DNA of 64,000 bases, from the NCBI GenBank assembly GCA_009733575.1, contig ML769387.1, positions 310,001-374,000 on the forward strand, read 5' to 3'. Below are positions 1-11,639 of this stretch, one piece after another (the first letter of the stretch is position 1; the number at the start of each line of letters is the position of its first letter). The translations under genes and the position numbers were made by a program. The DNA is from Gymnopus androsaceus JB14. Lineage: Eukaryota > Basidiomycota > Agaricomycetes > Agaricales > Omphalotaceae. The notes beneath the pieces were generated by a model. That model made no database searches, was not told the origin of the DNA, and saw only the letters and a program-made list of their open reading frames with translations.

Positions 1-3000
1 AGTGTCTGAACCTGGCTGGAAAGTAACGCATTTTGGCTGCGCAGAGTTGCGTTATCCGTCAACACTTGCGTCAGCGTAGATATGAGCTGCTGACTAGTAT
101 AGTCCTGAGGCGGCACGGCATTTGCTGAGTTGGTAGAGGAAAAGGTGGGCTGGTGTCGCTCATCCCGCTCTGGCTTGTAGTATTCGTCGTTACGATCTGG
201 ATTTGAACGAGAGGACCTTTTGCGTCGCTCATCTCGTTCCTGTGAGACAGACCGCATCCGCCGCCGGCTGACACGTTCGTCGGTACAGTCTGTCTCCGAA
301 CGAGAGGATTCAAGTATGGGATCGACTCTATCGCTTGGACTTCGCTCTCTTCTCTTTCGCGAAACAGATGGCAATGATAACTGGGCTTTTGTGGCTGAAG
401 AACTAGCCATAGAGGTACCGGCTGCCTCCTGACCACCCATGACCGAATGCGTCCCTGTTCTCGCTATGCGTCGTTCTTCGTGCTGGTTCCTGCGAGTCGT
501 AGAAGACGACGCATGGGAAGAGCCAACAGCTATACGCGCGGTACTGACTGAGGCGGCCGGTGCCTTTTTCTTCCCAAGGGCTACAACTGATGGCGGTCTG
601 TAGCCGACTCGATCCTGGGTCTTCTTTGCTGGCATTTGAGGTTCAGCGACAAACGGTCTATCGTCTTCGCTGCTACTCTCGTGGTGGTCCGAATCATCCT
701 TCCGTCTCTTCCCCAGGGAGCTGGATGTGTTCGGCTGCACCGGCGTTTCTTTCCTGGGCCTACCCCTACCCCGCTTTGATGAAGAAGCGACATTGTCATC
801 GGCTACTTCTGCTGGAGCAACTGCAGCTACGGCTTGCATAGAGCCACGGGGTTTACGCTTAACTCGCTTTGGGGTAGAAACGAGACTTGCATTGGCAGCT
901 TCGGCCGCATGAGAGACGTTGTTGATCGCTGAAGCCAGATCGTTCGTGAAACTATAGGACTCTCCGAAATGAGTGCCCCGAGTTGGAGGGATCACATTTC
1001 TAACGCGCGCCCTTCTTTGAGGAATTTCCTCTATTGACGCACTCGAAATAGGTGAGGAGCTCGAAGGCGCTGTAGCAGTAGCGTTGCTTGTTCGCGGGGG
1101 TGGAGAAGGGGACGGAGATAAAAGTTGGTCAACATTAGAATCAGAGTCGGAGCTCAATTCGATTATTTCAGTCTGCTTGGAAGAAGAGCTCTCGTTCACT
1201 TTCGATGGCTTCTTAAAAAGAAAGATGATGAGCGCTGACCGACAGCAAAAAAATCAAAAGAACCAACCTGAACCGCAGGCGAAGTCGAACGTAGCATAAC
1301 GCAATCCATCACAAGTTTTCGTTTCTTAGCCTTGGATGGTTTGGAAGTCGAGGGCTCAGAGGAGGACAACACACCCGCCGACGCTGTTGCGTTCCTCATG
1401 GCATTGGACGGACCAGCCGTGGAAGACGAATCTGCCAGGGAAGCGACAGAGGTAGAAGAGTCATCGTTGGTAGCCTCCTCTGCAACATACGGAGGGGGAG
1501 GAGAACCAGCCGTCACATTGGGCATCTAGCAAGTAAGCCATTAAAAATCGCAGACAATTTTGGTCAAAAGATGCCTCACCCGTATAATAGCAGGCGCCAC
1601 GATGATGCTGTCGTACCACCCATAATTCATATTAAAGTTGATGGGGCGACACTTGGAGAAAGATAAGGCCAAATTGACCATTTGAACTTCAAAGTCAGAG
1701 TCAGCTGGCCTCTGCCCTTTGCGCTCCGCTTCCAAACACCGGTGCAAATCGGTCTCGTAGGTGTGTTTATTAGCAAGGTGTCGTTTGTGATGACTGCTGT
1801 CTTTGTCTGATCGACTCGTGTCCAGTATGATATTGATCGAGTGCATCTTCGAGTCTTTGAGAAGATGGAAGTAACAGGTTGAACGGTGACATGGTTTGCA
1901 GTGCACTACATCACCCCTTGACAGATGATGAGGCTGACCTGGAATACTACAGGTCGAAGGCCCTTTCTGGAATTGGTATTAGTTTTACTGTTTCACTGCG
2001 AAGCAATGGGCATTACCTCTTTACGAGACTTTGCAAGAATACAACCTGCTTTGAAAGCTCCTCCGGCAAAAAGTGATCTGATGGAAAACATTGAGAGAGA
2101 GAGTAGATTATTGAAGAAAGGTAGCTTACCTCTCCGACGCAAAAGAACGTCTTGCAATACTCTTGTCAGAGTTCAGCTTCCACAATCTTTGAAGTACGCC
2201 GATAGCCTTGGCGCGGTCTTCCAGAATTTTGGTAAGAGGCTGAATCTGCTTGGGCTTCATCGCTCGACAATGACAAGATCTGCCTTCAGCAAAGCATCCA
2301 GGACAGACAGTGCAAGGATCTCGATCTTGTGCTCTTGAAAATGTGCATTCATCGCATTCGAAGAAACTTTGGAAGATGTCCGCACCACAATAGTCGCAAT
2401 AGAGGGGGTCGATTTCCGACGCTGAAAGAGTCGGCAAGGAAGCATGATCTTCTACGCATTCGTGCCTCAAAACGTCGTCGAAGATTTTCAAAGCGTCGGC
2501 GAACTCGCGCGAAAAGCTGTTGGATTCACGGGTCGCCTTTCCATCCTTGATCTAATGTAGTTAGTTGAAGTTAAAATGTATTGATCAGATTGCATACCTT
2601 TTGGAGGATCTCGCCCCCCTTAATCGCCCATTGCTGTATCGTATGATACAGCACTAGACGGACACGATAAATCTCTACTCGACACACCCTGAAAAGGTGT
2701 GTAAGATCAACGAGGTTAAGTGAAGACTGTATACTCACCGCCTGTAGAGAGGAAGCTCGTGATAGATTGCATGGCTTACACTTTTCATCGTCATCCTCGA
2801 CCAGGACATCTTCACCGTCAGTCCTCCCTGGTTCACTACCTGATGACAGCTCATTCGGGGAACGAGGACGAGATCGCCGACTTTCTGTTCGAATGACATA
2901 CACCTTGAAGGGCGCATCGGCGTAATCTTGGATGGACGTGATATGGCTCTCGTGGTCAAGCTCTTGGCCGAGCTTGGTGTGGAAGTAGTCTGTAACCATC

Positions 3001-3905
3001 GCGAGCGTCTTCTCCCTGAGTCATGAACCAAAACGAGGAACCTCCATTCTCTGTGTAGCACATAAGGTTGTGACCTGAGGAAGCACAGAGGTCTTTGTGG
3101 CTCGGAGTGAAGGTGTCTCCAGTTCCAATGTAGCACATTAGGGTGTCGACCTTGACCTGGGAATGAAAACGTTGAAACGTCTTGTCTTTGCTTTCGGACG
3201 ACGAACACGTACTGTTTCCGGTAGATGTATCAGCAGATTGTTGCTACTCGCTGGGGTTAATGCTTGATTAATAACGCCTCCTCTATCCAGCCACTCGGTC
3301 CACTGCTTGGGACATTCGAGATCTTTGCCGTATAATCGTTCAGTTTCTGATCGTATTTCGAATGGTTAGTTTTTCTTCGTTGAAAAGGTCACGCGTTGCG
3401 TACCTCCAGGTTGAACGAAAGGCTCGGTGTTTCGCGATTTCTCGATGAATTCGGAGAGAGGAATGTTGCTGTCTAATTGATTGTGGATATTTCTGACAGC
3501 AATATCTGGAGAAAGATCAATAAATGTGGGTCAACAAAGGCTGAAGTAAACGCGCCTTTAACGTCTGAATTATCTCTGAACCAATCCACAGTGAATAAAT
3601 CGCCGCGCCAGCCTGTGAGACGATCACAGCCCTTGGACGACGAGAGGAATTCCCTTGTTCTCGTAATTGTCGTTTATTATCTGTACGAGGTCGGTAGCAG
3701 AAGCAGATATTCTGGGAGCAGGATGAAAATTCTTGTTATTGTTCAAAAGGGATTCCAAAGTCCATCCTTTACAAGAAAGGACCTTATCAGGGCTTTTGGC
3801 GGTGGGCGTACGAATGTACGGTTCCATGGTGGTGGAAGAAGAAGAAGCGCACTGGTCACAATTCCCGGCGGAAGCTGATGGCAAGGTCTGATCAGCCGAC
3901 GGCAA
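1..3905 (-). CDS. JmjC-domain protein with C-terminal AT-hook/SIM tail (partial, frame-broken)
   Basis: This is a JmjC (2-oxoglutarate/Fe(II) dioxygenase, histone-demethylase-like) gene of the kind common in agaricomycetes. Exons read 3905-3563, 3505-3404, 3346-3213, 3156-2739, 2688-2598, 2551-2130, 2077-2017, 1966-1580, 1525-1268 and 1211 to the left edge. The JmjC core holds all three iron ligands: SHKD gives the H-x-D pair and CHQVVNQGG the distal His. A Cys-rich block (YCDYCGADIFQ ... CTVCPGCF) follows. The intron 1579-1526 joins in phase 0 to a Ser/Pro-rich tail with an NLS-like KAKKRKLV, a SUMO-interacting motif IIELSSDSD, an AT-hook KRGRGRPRKE and a leucine-rich coil. That tail could instead be a separate gene starting at 1525. 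The frame breaks near 3632, between 3563 and 3505, near 3001 and near 2908, so this is a decaying copy or carries assembly indels. The start is uncertain. Confidence 0.72.
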
Positions 3906-5298
3906 TTTGGCCCCAGTATGGATCGTTCCTCATTAATGCTGCCCGACTGCTCTTCAAGTCGCTTAGGAGGATTGGGAGAATTAGTGCAAGACATGGAGAA
4001 GAAGCATAAAGCAGGTCAAAAGAGCTGATCAGTGATCTTCTCACATCGTTCTTTTATACCTTAAGTATAGCGCGCGCTCAATGAGACGGTTCATCATTTC
4101 AAAGATGATAGATTAAGTATTCTGTGCATCTGGTAATCAAAAGCGGCTAGTAACTGCAGGGCCCTGTGGGTCAACGGAGACACGCATGTACTATTTACCC
4201 CATTATACGCGGAGAAACAGGGGAGCTTGAGCATGAAAACAGGAGTTCTGCGTGAGGTGCTCTCTGTCTTCAACAGCATAGGAACAGCCTTACTGAGCCT
4301 ACAAAGACACAGGATGTTAGTCACGACTGGCATTCATCAGCGTAAGTATCAAACTCTATATTGCCACAGCAATATAATAAGTGAAACGATCTCAGATATC
4401 CGTCGATCCTTCCAACGAAAGATTGCATCCACGATAGCGACAGCGACGCTAGATAGAGAAGAAGGTCGTGAAGAACAAAATATGTGAAGAACGGGTGTTA
4501 AGGTCCTGCACCGACGAAGGCTGTCTACCGTACCGCTGCTCAGCTGACGCTTATCGCAAAGCTATCGGCGAGCGACACGATAAAGAAACAATATGTCGGA
4601 GGCATGGCGTGGTTCGACAGGCTGCCTGGACTAGCTTGAAGTATATTCAGTGAAGTATATTCAGCAGCTGAGCTATATCGGAAATGAATACTACACCAAT
4701 CATAGAACCGAAACCAAACCCGGGCCAGTACAAGGGCGACTTGAGCTTCGAGGCTTCTGTAAAACTGCTGTTAAAAGCAATGCGGGTACCGTCCGTCCAT
4801 CCATAAGAATCAGTGATAATCAGAGCTGTTCAAGCGTTGTCCTTGAGAGTTGCTGCAATGCGGGGTATCATTCATCAGCGCATCGACATATAGGGAGAGC
4901 GTTGGCCGTTAGATGAAGAATTAGAGTAGAGGCGTCGATTATCAGAGAATCACATCAACGGGAGACAGAAAATCATCGACCCCGGGATGTTGGCTAATTA
5001 ATCGGTTTTAGGCTAGAAGTTCCATGGTGAAGATACTTCCACTGATACTCTAATGAGTTCCGGCAGCGAGACTACAACTAGAGGAATGAGTCGATTATCA
5101 GGTCGGAATCACATCGACGGGAGCCAGAAAATCATTAGAAGAAGCTTGAGGACCATTAGATTGAAGTTTCTCATGAGCGAAGGTGTTTTTAGCACCCTCG
5201 TAAGTAAGCGAGACGCCTTGAGAGTACGCGGTGTGACGCTTCGTGTATGTCACGCCATATGGGCGCTTGTTCGTTCCCACATCTTGGTTATTTTCTCC
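3906..5298. other. Intergenic region with a diverged direct repeat
   Basis: No ORF here has family-like sequence or a convincing splice pattern. A diverged direct repeat of about 45 bp lies at 4937-4983 and 5093-5140; both copies contain TCGATTATCAG and CAGAAAATCAT. The upstream exon of the JmjC gene may extend to about 3994, but the frame does not join cleanly. Confidence 0.5.
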
Positions 5299-6896
5299 AT
5301 GTCGGATCTGCCAACAGGCTCATCCGATGACTTTTCATTTTGGGAGTTTGTCTGCTGCGCCAAATGCCAAGTCTCTTACTCCATTGATCGACCTTCGATT
5401 TATACTAAATATACTTGCTCCAGCTTCCTTTCGCATCTGGGTCTGGTGCAACAATACCATTCTGGCTTACGGAATGCGGGCATGTAGTTTGTAACAATCA
5501 TCTCAGTGCGTTGCTCGCAATATTTATTCTCTACTTTTATTAACAAGTTTTATACAGATCCCGATCAGAGTTGTGCCCAATGTAGATCTCCTAGTATTCA
5601 GCTTGTTCCACTCAGTCAGCATGACGTGTGTAGTACCATTCGTTTTCTCAAGCTGAATGCCAATTTGGACGTTAGTGAGCCTCCAATGTCTGAATGGTTT
5701 CGATCTGTTCCCTCTATTTTGGATTCAGCGGCTTTTGCGGTAAAGGTGCGTTCGTTCAAATTGCTATCTTTGCCCAATCTCATGCACGGACAAAGTTTCA
5801 ACAAGAATCCATGGCTTCTCAGATTCGAAATCTCAAAGCTCGACATCAGCAGCAGAAGAACTATATCGAAAAGTTGAAGAGAGAGAATGCCCAACTCAGG
5901 CAGTACGCACATGCGATCTTCCATGCAATCCTTCTAATTTACTTTTGCCTCCTAGGACGAATGAGATGCTTTCAATCCAACTCAACAGAACGCACGACAA
6001 CAGTCCTCACGATCATGAACCTGCCGCGTTTCTGAACGTTAATGGAAAGCGACGAATGATAGACGTCTCGCAGTACGTCTGAGCTCTCCGTTGAGATGTT
6101 CCACTTGCCTGATAATTTCAAGCCCACCAATGACATCCAGTCCTCGTACAATAACTCCAGTACGGCCCGATAGAATCACCCTACCTCCTGGTCAACACCC
6201 TCCTCAGCTTGCATCCAACCAAGCTATTTCTTCGGACGAAAACTCGCCTCCTCGTACTCAACGTTTTCAACGGCCAGGGTCGAGTCGGTTTACACAGTGC
6301 GCGTCATATCTTACGCCATATTTTCAGCCAATTTATAATGATTTACCTTCAACAGACAGTTCGCGTACTCCCCTCAAGAGGCTCAGATGCGCCCTCCCCA
6401 ACTGTCACATACCCAAGCAGCTCCCAACCAACTACGGCGTCCGCTTCGCCAAAATCATCAGAACGCTTCGCAGCAAATGCCTCCTCCTCCTCTACCTCCA
6501 GCAAAGTCTGACCTGCCTCCATCCTCTAACAACTTCTATCACAGTATGGGACCTCCGCAATCTTCTCGAGATGCCTCAGGACCTCCCTTGAACATTACGC
6601 CTTCCCGACGGTCGACAGACCATCAACCGAACATGAACATGAACACAACCAATCGTTTCCTACCGCCGAACGAACGCTTTCCGCCGCCTACAGGTACCCC
6701 CACCGGCTCTGCCAATAGACGTTTCGTGCCCCGAGCGGCAACGCAAGCCAGTGGTACTTTTCGACCGGCTACTACGTCTTCTCATCCAAATGGTGCATCG
6801 AGGACTCCGTTGTGCAGACCACAGCCTAAATTCTCGGTTGGTAGTGGTGGCGGTAGTGGTCAGAGAAAGCCTTTTGTGCCCGGTGGCGGACAGTAA
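5299..6896 (+). CDS. RING-finger protein of the RNF212/Zip3 (HEI10) meiotic crossover family
   Basis: This is probably a SUMO/ubiquitin E3-like pro-crossover factor acting on meiotic chromosomes. Eight exons join in phase: 5299-5370, 5424-5505, 5558-5625, 5680-5745, 5796-5902, 5956-6072, 6123-6296 and 6356-6896, giving about 408 aa. The N-terminus carries a split RING: CCAKC, then FWLTECGHVVCNNHL, then SCAQCRSPS, and then VPLSQHD as in RNF212. A coiled coil follows (RNLKARHQQQKNYIEKLKRE). The long Pro/Ser/Asn-rich tail ends with FVPGGGQ, resembling the tails of fungal Zip3-like proteins. This is the established RNF212/Zip3 layout. The meiotic role is inferred from the family. No frame break was seen. 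The acceptor of intron 3 (ending GTGAG at 5679) is the least certain junction. Confidence 0.8.
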
Positions 6897-7659
6897 CCTT
6901 GCTGCTGCCAAGATTGGCTTTTCTTCAAGTTGTCTGGTTTCTTTCACGCTTCTTGCTTTCGTACATGTATTCTATTGTTGTTGTAACTACTTAGTATAAC
7001 ACTCCTGTCGGTGTCACTGTACTGCCGGTATTCTTGTTATTGCTTAATTTTGTATTTTAACTCGCGCGATACATCAATTACATGACTATATGCTATGAAG
7101 ACGACGAGCGAGAGCCGACCAGAATATTGCTCGCTCCAGAAATGCCTAGCTCCGAGTCGTTAAGCGCCTATCGCTCCTGCTTTCGTTCAACCAGCTGCTA
7201 TCACATCTCTTCGAAAGGGTGTGCCCACTGCGCAGTTACACTCTTGCTGAGCGGTATGTAGATCTATGTAGATACGAGATTCCAGTTTCGATACTCGTTA
7301 ATTACTTTCCATCTGTGGCTTAGCAATCTCCTTCCGTCTACGCGTCTCTATTAGTATCAACCCTCTGTTACTTGAAACCCGCGTAGCTCGACGTCACCCC
7401 ACAAATTTTGCAGAAAAGAACTGAAGTTTACTGCGTTCTGCTAGCATTATTGAGTCACAAATCAAGTACATCTGGTCGCAGTGAGTTCTACTTCGCTCAA
7501 GATCTGTGGAAAGATTCGTTCAACTGAGCTGAAAATCGTCAACGATGTGACAGCCGCGCGCAGTCAGTGCTGGAAAAAAAAGTAGAAGCTTCTAGCGGAA
7601 GGGTTGCAGATAGCCTCAAATTTGCATATTCCATATTCTACGCCTCGTCTCAAACGGTG
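6897..7659. other. Intergenic region
   Basis: This is the 3' flank of the RING gene and the 5' flank of the permease remnant. No coding potential or repeat could be supported. Confidence 0.5.
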
Positions 7660-9022
7660 AACACACAGGCGGGGACTAAACAACGGCATATTCAGATGAT
7701 CATAGCGCTCGCTGGAACCATTGAAACGGTACGAGACGTTCTCCTCCGATGACCCGTTGTATCTGTTAAATCTCTTCATGGTTCCTAGGGTCTGTTTCTT
7801 GGTTCAGGTAGAGCTCTCGCGACCGGCGGCCCACTAGGGCCTGCTCCTCAGTTATCTTTTTACTGGTATCTTGGTATCTGGAGTGGTTATCTCTATCGCA
7901 GAGCTGAGTGCGCATGTCCCGCTCTCTGGGAGTATCTTTCGTCAAGCAGAGTATCTCTTCGACCCCACTTTGTCCTTTGCCCAAGGCTGGAACACGATAT
8001 ACGGCAACTGTGTTGGTCTCCCATGCGTCACCTTTTATTTTGGAGAAATTGCACATCTCATCCCTCGTTCGGGGCCGAGATCACTGCTGCAGTCCTCAGA
8101 GAATGTTGGACAACGTCCGTCAATAATGGGGTGTGGATAACCATCCTTGCGCTGTTGGTGATAATGAGCAATTTGTTCTTTGTCCGCGTCTAGATCTACG
8201 GAGAGCTCGAGTTTGGATTTTCCATGCTTAAGATACAGCATTGTTGGCATCCTCTGGCAACGCTGCAGAGTCGCCATTCGTCATTGCCGCAAGTAATGCT
8301 GGGATTTCTGTTGTTCCACATATTGTAAATGCGGTGGTCCTTACATCTGCCTGGCTGTCCGCCAATTCCGGGATGCTCGTGAGTTTAAAAATCCTCCTTT
8401 ACTGAGGTGTAAGCTACAGTGACGGCCAAAATTGATCAACCGCCCCCAATTCAGTATTGAATTGAATTGAATTGAAAGGTGGTTGATCAATTTTGGCCGT
8501 CACTGTAATTGTGCGCAGGGAGGTTCTCGAACATTGTATGGTTTGGCCCGTGAAGGTCATGCACCCAATTGATATGGTATTCCATACTTGTGTGTGGGTT
8601 TCACAGATAATGCATCAACCGTCTTTTTGTGGTTCCAGGACTTAGTATCCGCCGCTGCCCTTATTGGATGGTGCATCATCTGTCTGGTCTACCTTGGTTT
8701 CTATTACGGATGCAAGCACCAAGGCATCAACAGAAGCAAACTACCTTGGAAGGGCCCCTTGCAACCCTACGCTGCTTGAGTGGGCTTTCTCAGCTTTGCA
8801 CTGATTCTTACTGCAGGCTATCCAGTCTTCACTTACGGCGAATGGGACACGGAAACATTTATCTTTGTGTACTTCAACACTCCCTTGATTTTTATTCTGT
8901 CCTCTGGGTGCAAGTGGATTAAAGGGATGAAGGTGGTCAGCTACAATGATATGCCTATCTGGTATTATCTTGACATTGCGAAACAGAACTCAGAACCTCC
9001 GGAAACACCGTTATGTGGATGA
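7660..9022 (+). pseudogene. Amino-acid permease pseudogene
   Basis: Scattered pieces in shifting frames match a fungal APC-type amino-acid permease. In order they are KQRHIQM.IALAGTI near 7680, GRALATGGPLG near 7815, VISIAELSAHVPLSGSIFRQ (7880-7950), SFAQGWNTIYGNCVGLP (7975-8025), VNNGVWITILALLVIMSNLF (8118-8180), YGELEFGFSMLK (8195-8230), then DNASTVFLWFQDLVSAAALI and WDTETFIFVYFN (8600-8890). There are several frameshifts, an in-frame stop at about 8192, and a stop at about 8778 that splits the last block. A MITE sits at 8417-8505. Unlike neighbouring genes with one isolated break, this locus is clearly decayed. The substrate cannot be told. Confidence 0.85.
8417..8505. mobile_element. 89-bp MITE with perfect 25-bp TIRs, TA target duplication
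   Basis: The terminal repeats 8417-8441 and 8481-8505 are perfect inverted copies starting CAGTGACGG. They are flanked by TA at 8415-8416 and 8506-8507, as expected for Tc1/mariner-type transposition. The core is AATTG-rich and non-coding. It lies inside the permease pseudogene. Confidence 0.9.
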
Positions 9023-9308
9023 AAGTGGCTTGCAATCCTGTGGTCCTAGTTGTATGTATAGAAGAAATACTTGGATATTTAGATCAACTGTACATGTTTG
9101 AATTGTAACAGCAGGGCTACTCTAGTGCTTTGGGGTTGGGTTCCGAGTCTCTCCAACCGCATATGCAATCCTTCTAGCCATTCTTTAAAGGGGTTGAGTA
9201 ACCCAACCTAAACGAGAGAAATATATTTTGCTGGATGGGAGTATAAGATGGAAGAGGGGAAGAAGAAAGACTGTCATTCAAAATATTTACAATCAGCAAC
9301 AGAGGGTA

Positions 9309-10249
9309 GAGATGGGCACGAGTATTTTCGTTGAATAGCCATTGATATTCCAATAGAGTAAGCTCAAATAGTGTGCAATTTCATGCAAAATTTCCCTTTC
9401 TGTAAGTCTATCAAGTTTTGACCCCTATAACATTAATGCTGCATCCCCGGGCATCAGCAAAACTGTATGACGTGGGCAGTGCTTGAGCGAACTGTCCAGA
9501 GTTCCCAGTGCTCCAGCATCCCAGCACTCAGATGGTCCGGCCAATGCAGGAGGGGGCTCCCAGAAGCTCCCAGAGGCTGCAAAATTACCTTATTCATCAG
9601 CAAACATGTATGATGTGGCCAGCTCTTGCAAGTGCTGGACAGTGTCTCCAGAGCTCCAGCGCTCCAGCACCCAGATGGTCCGGCCGGCGCTGGCCAGAGC
9701 TCCCAGAGGCCTCAAAATTGCCTTATTTGGAAATTAAAATAAAATGTCATATGAGTTTATATTTTTGACAGCACTGGCAAGTGCTGGCCGGTTCTGGCCA
9801 GCGCTGGGGGCTCTGGGAGCACTGGGAATTTTATGTATTGCTGTCAAACTCAAAACTGCAAAATACAGGGTTTGCTGATGCTTTGGAAATAAAAAAGAGA
9901 TGTTGTATGATTTTATATTTCTGACAGCACTGGCAAGCACTGGGAATTTTAAGTATTGCTGTGGGAATTAAAATGCAAAAATGCAAAATACAGGTTTTGC
10001 TGATGCAGTAGAGTATAATCACAAGTATATACTTTTTGGCCTTTCTCAGCCATTATTTGAAGCCTGGGGGGTGCAAAAGTGATCAAAGAATGATCAAAAC
10101 TTGATACAAACTTGATAGGCTCACAGAGGGGTCAAAAGTTTTACATCAAATTACACACTATTTGAGCTCATTCTGATCATTATTTCAGTGGCTATACAAT
10201 GATACATTTAGATAACCTTTATACTCGTGAATATACTTGTGCCCATCTC
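9309..10249. mobile_element. 941-bp non-autonomous TIR element
   Basis: Long diverged inverted repeats begin GAGATGGGCAC at 9309 and end with its complement at 10249. Further shared inverted blocks include AGCTCAAATAGTGTG and TCAAGTTTTGACCCC. The ends are flanked by TA (9307-9308 and 10250-10251). The interior (9480-10030) is built from diverged repeats with CCAGCACT and GGTCCGGCC motifs, and is partly self-complementary. No transposase ORF is visible. Confidence 0.7.
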
Positions 10250-10680
10250 TAATAGAGGGTGGGATGGAAAATCTTCAACAAAAGATTCAGAATCCTCCAT
10301 CAAACTCGGTGTTCAACAATCACTAGCAGGGCCCAGGTCGCCATTCATATTTTAATAAGTAAGCTACACGTAAAGGTGCGCTGCGGGTGACAATGACATT
10401 GAGAGCATCAGGGGGGAAAGTGCTAAAATTTCTAGCGGTATCCACTGCATGCAGCACCATGTACTAGACTGAGAAGCAAATCTGACAAATGAAATGAGTT
10501 CAAAGGTACTCACGCTGCTAGCTTTTTAGTTGTACGCTCTGACTGCCTTTCAGGCCTCAGGGTGTGTTCCAAGCAATAGTATTGGATGCCTTTAGCCAAT
10601 TGGGAAAGGTGTAACCCACCACCTGGAATTGTTTGATTTCGACCATGCTACCTTGAAAGCTGGTTTACGATTCAAATATA

Positions 10681-10755
10681 CAGTGGCTGTGGAAATTGAT
10701 GTCACCCCACGTGACATAGGGGGGGGGGGTGTGACATCAATTTTTGCAGCCACTG
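10681..10755. mobile_element. 75-bp MITE with near-perfect 25-bp TIRs
   Basis: The ends start CAGTGGCTG and are inverted repeats of about 25 bp with three mismatches. TA flanks both sides (10679-10680 and 10756-10757). The core contains a G homopolymer of about 10 bp. The CAGTG terminus and the TA target match the MITE at 8417, but the remaining TIR sequence differs, so it is a related but distinct family. Confidence 0.8.
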
Positions 10756-10872
10756 TAAATCAAATTTCTCGAGGGTGAAACTTGGATAGAAGAGGATTGA
10801 ATGGGCAGTTTCAGATGAGCACATACTGTAGCAAGTAGTACAGAGTCAATGCCAAAAATAAATTTGAACAAT

Positions 10873-10950
10873 GTTAAGGATATGTGCACTTTACCTCTCT
10901 GCCATATAGCTGGCTGTATGGCAGAGAGGTAAAGTGCACATATCCTTAAC
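10873..10950. repeat. Perfect 34-bp inverted repeat (hairpin)
   Basis: Arms 10873-10906 and 10917-10950 are exactly complementary, beginning GTTAAGGATATGTGC, with a 10-bp loop. AACAAT occurs directly before the left arm and one base after the right arm, which may be a target-site duplication. It could be a tiny MITE or a fold-back element. No gene overlaps it. Confidence 0.8.
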
Positions 10951-10956
10951 AAACAA

Positions 10957-11639
10957 TAAAGCATTGGACTATCGGATCTCACCATTGGCATATGGTTTAT
11001 CTTCTCCATTTTGGTGGTGATGAAGCACTATGTAGGCAAAAAAAATGAGAGAATTAAGGACCATGATGCATAAGTATCCCCACTACATATTCATTTCTTC
11101 TCTTTCATATTTTTTTGATTGATGCACTGGTAAAATGGCTGATATACACCATTTATCAGGGCAGCAGACTGGTGAAACTTCCCAATCTGGTAATGGTGGT
11201 AACTTTAAACTTACAACTCCTAGAACCTTCACTACCCCATTGGCTTTTATCTAAATCTCACTCATAACTTGCCAATGGATTCATTTATATCATGTCAAAG
11301 ATCGGTCAAAGATAAAGAGAAATCAAACTACAAATCAGATTGAAAAGCTACCTAGTACTACCAAATGGTACAATGGAATCAAGTAGTTGAATACAAGTTG
11401 AGAATGAGAGTTTGGGGTAAGTATTGTCCATTTATCAGATAAAATTTGGGATCAAGTAGTTGAATACAAGAATTTGAGGTAAAGAAGACATAGCAAAACC
11501 AAAGGTCCAAAGCAAAACATTGCACAAAACTATTGAGTGGAAAAGACTAAGTAGTCAATTAGAAAAAAGTTAGAGTTGAAGAGAATCTCAAAAACAGATC
11601 ACAAAATCAGTCAAGAAACTTGGAGGCAACCAGATACTT
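10957..11639. other. Intergenic region downstream of the CHAT gene
   Basis: This AT-rich stretch has short direct repeats (TCAAGTAGTTGAATACAAG at about 11378 and 11452). No coding potential was seen. It holds the 3' flank of the minus-strand CHAT gene. Confidence 0.5.

Noticed and set aside
6660..6947. Minus-strand ORF opposite the Zip3-like gene
   Set aside because: Shadow of the low-complexity plus-strand exon.
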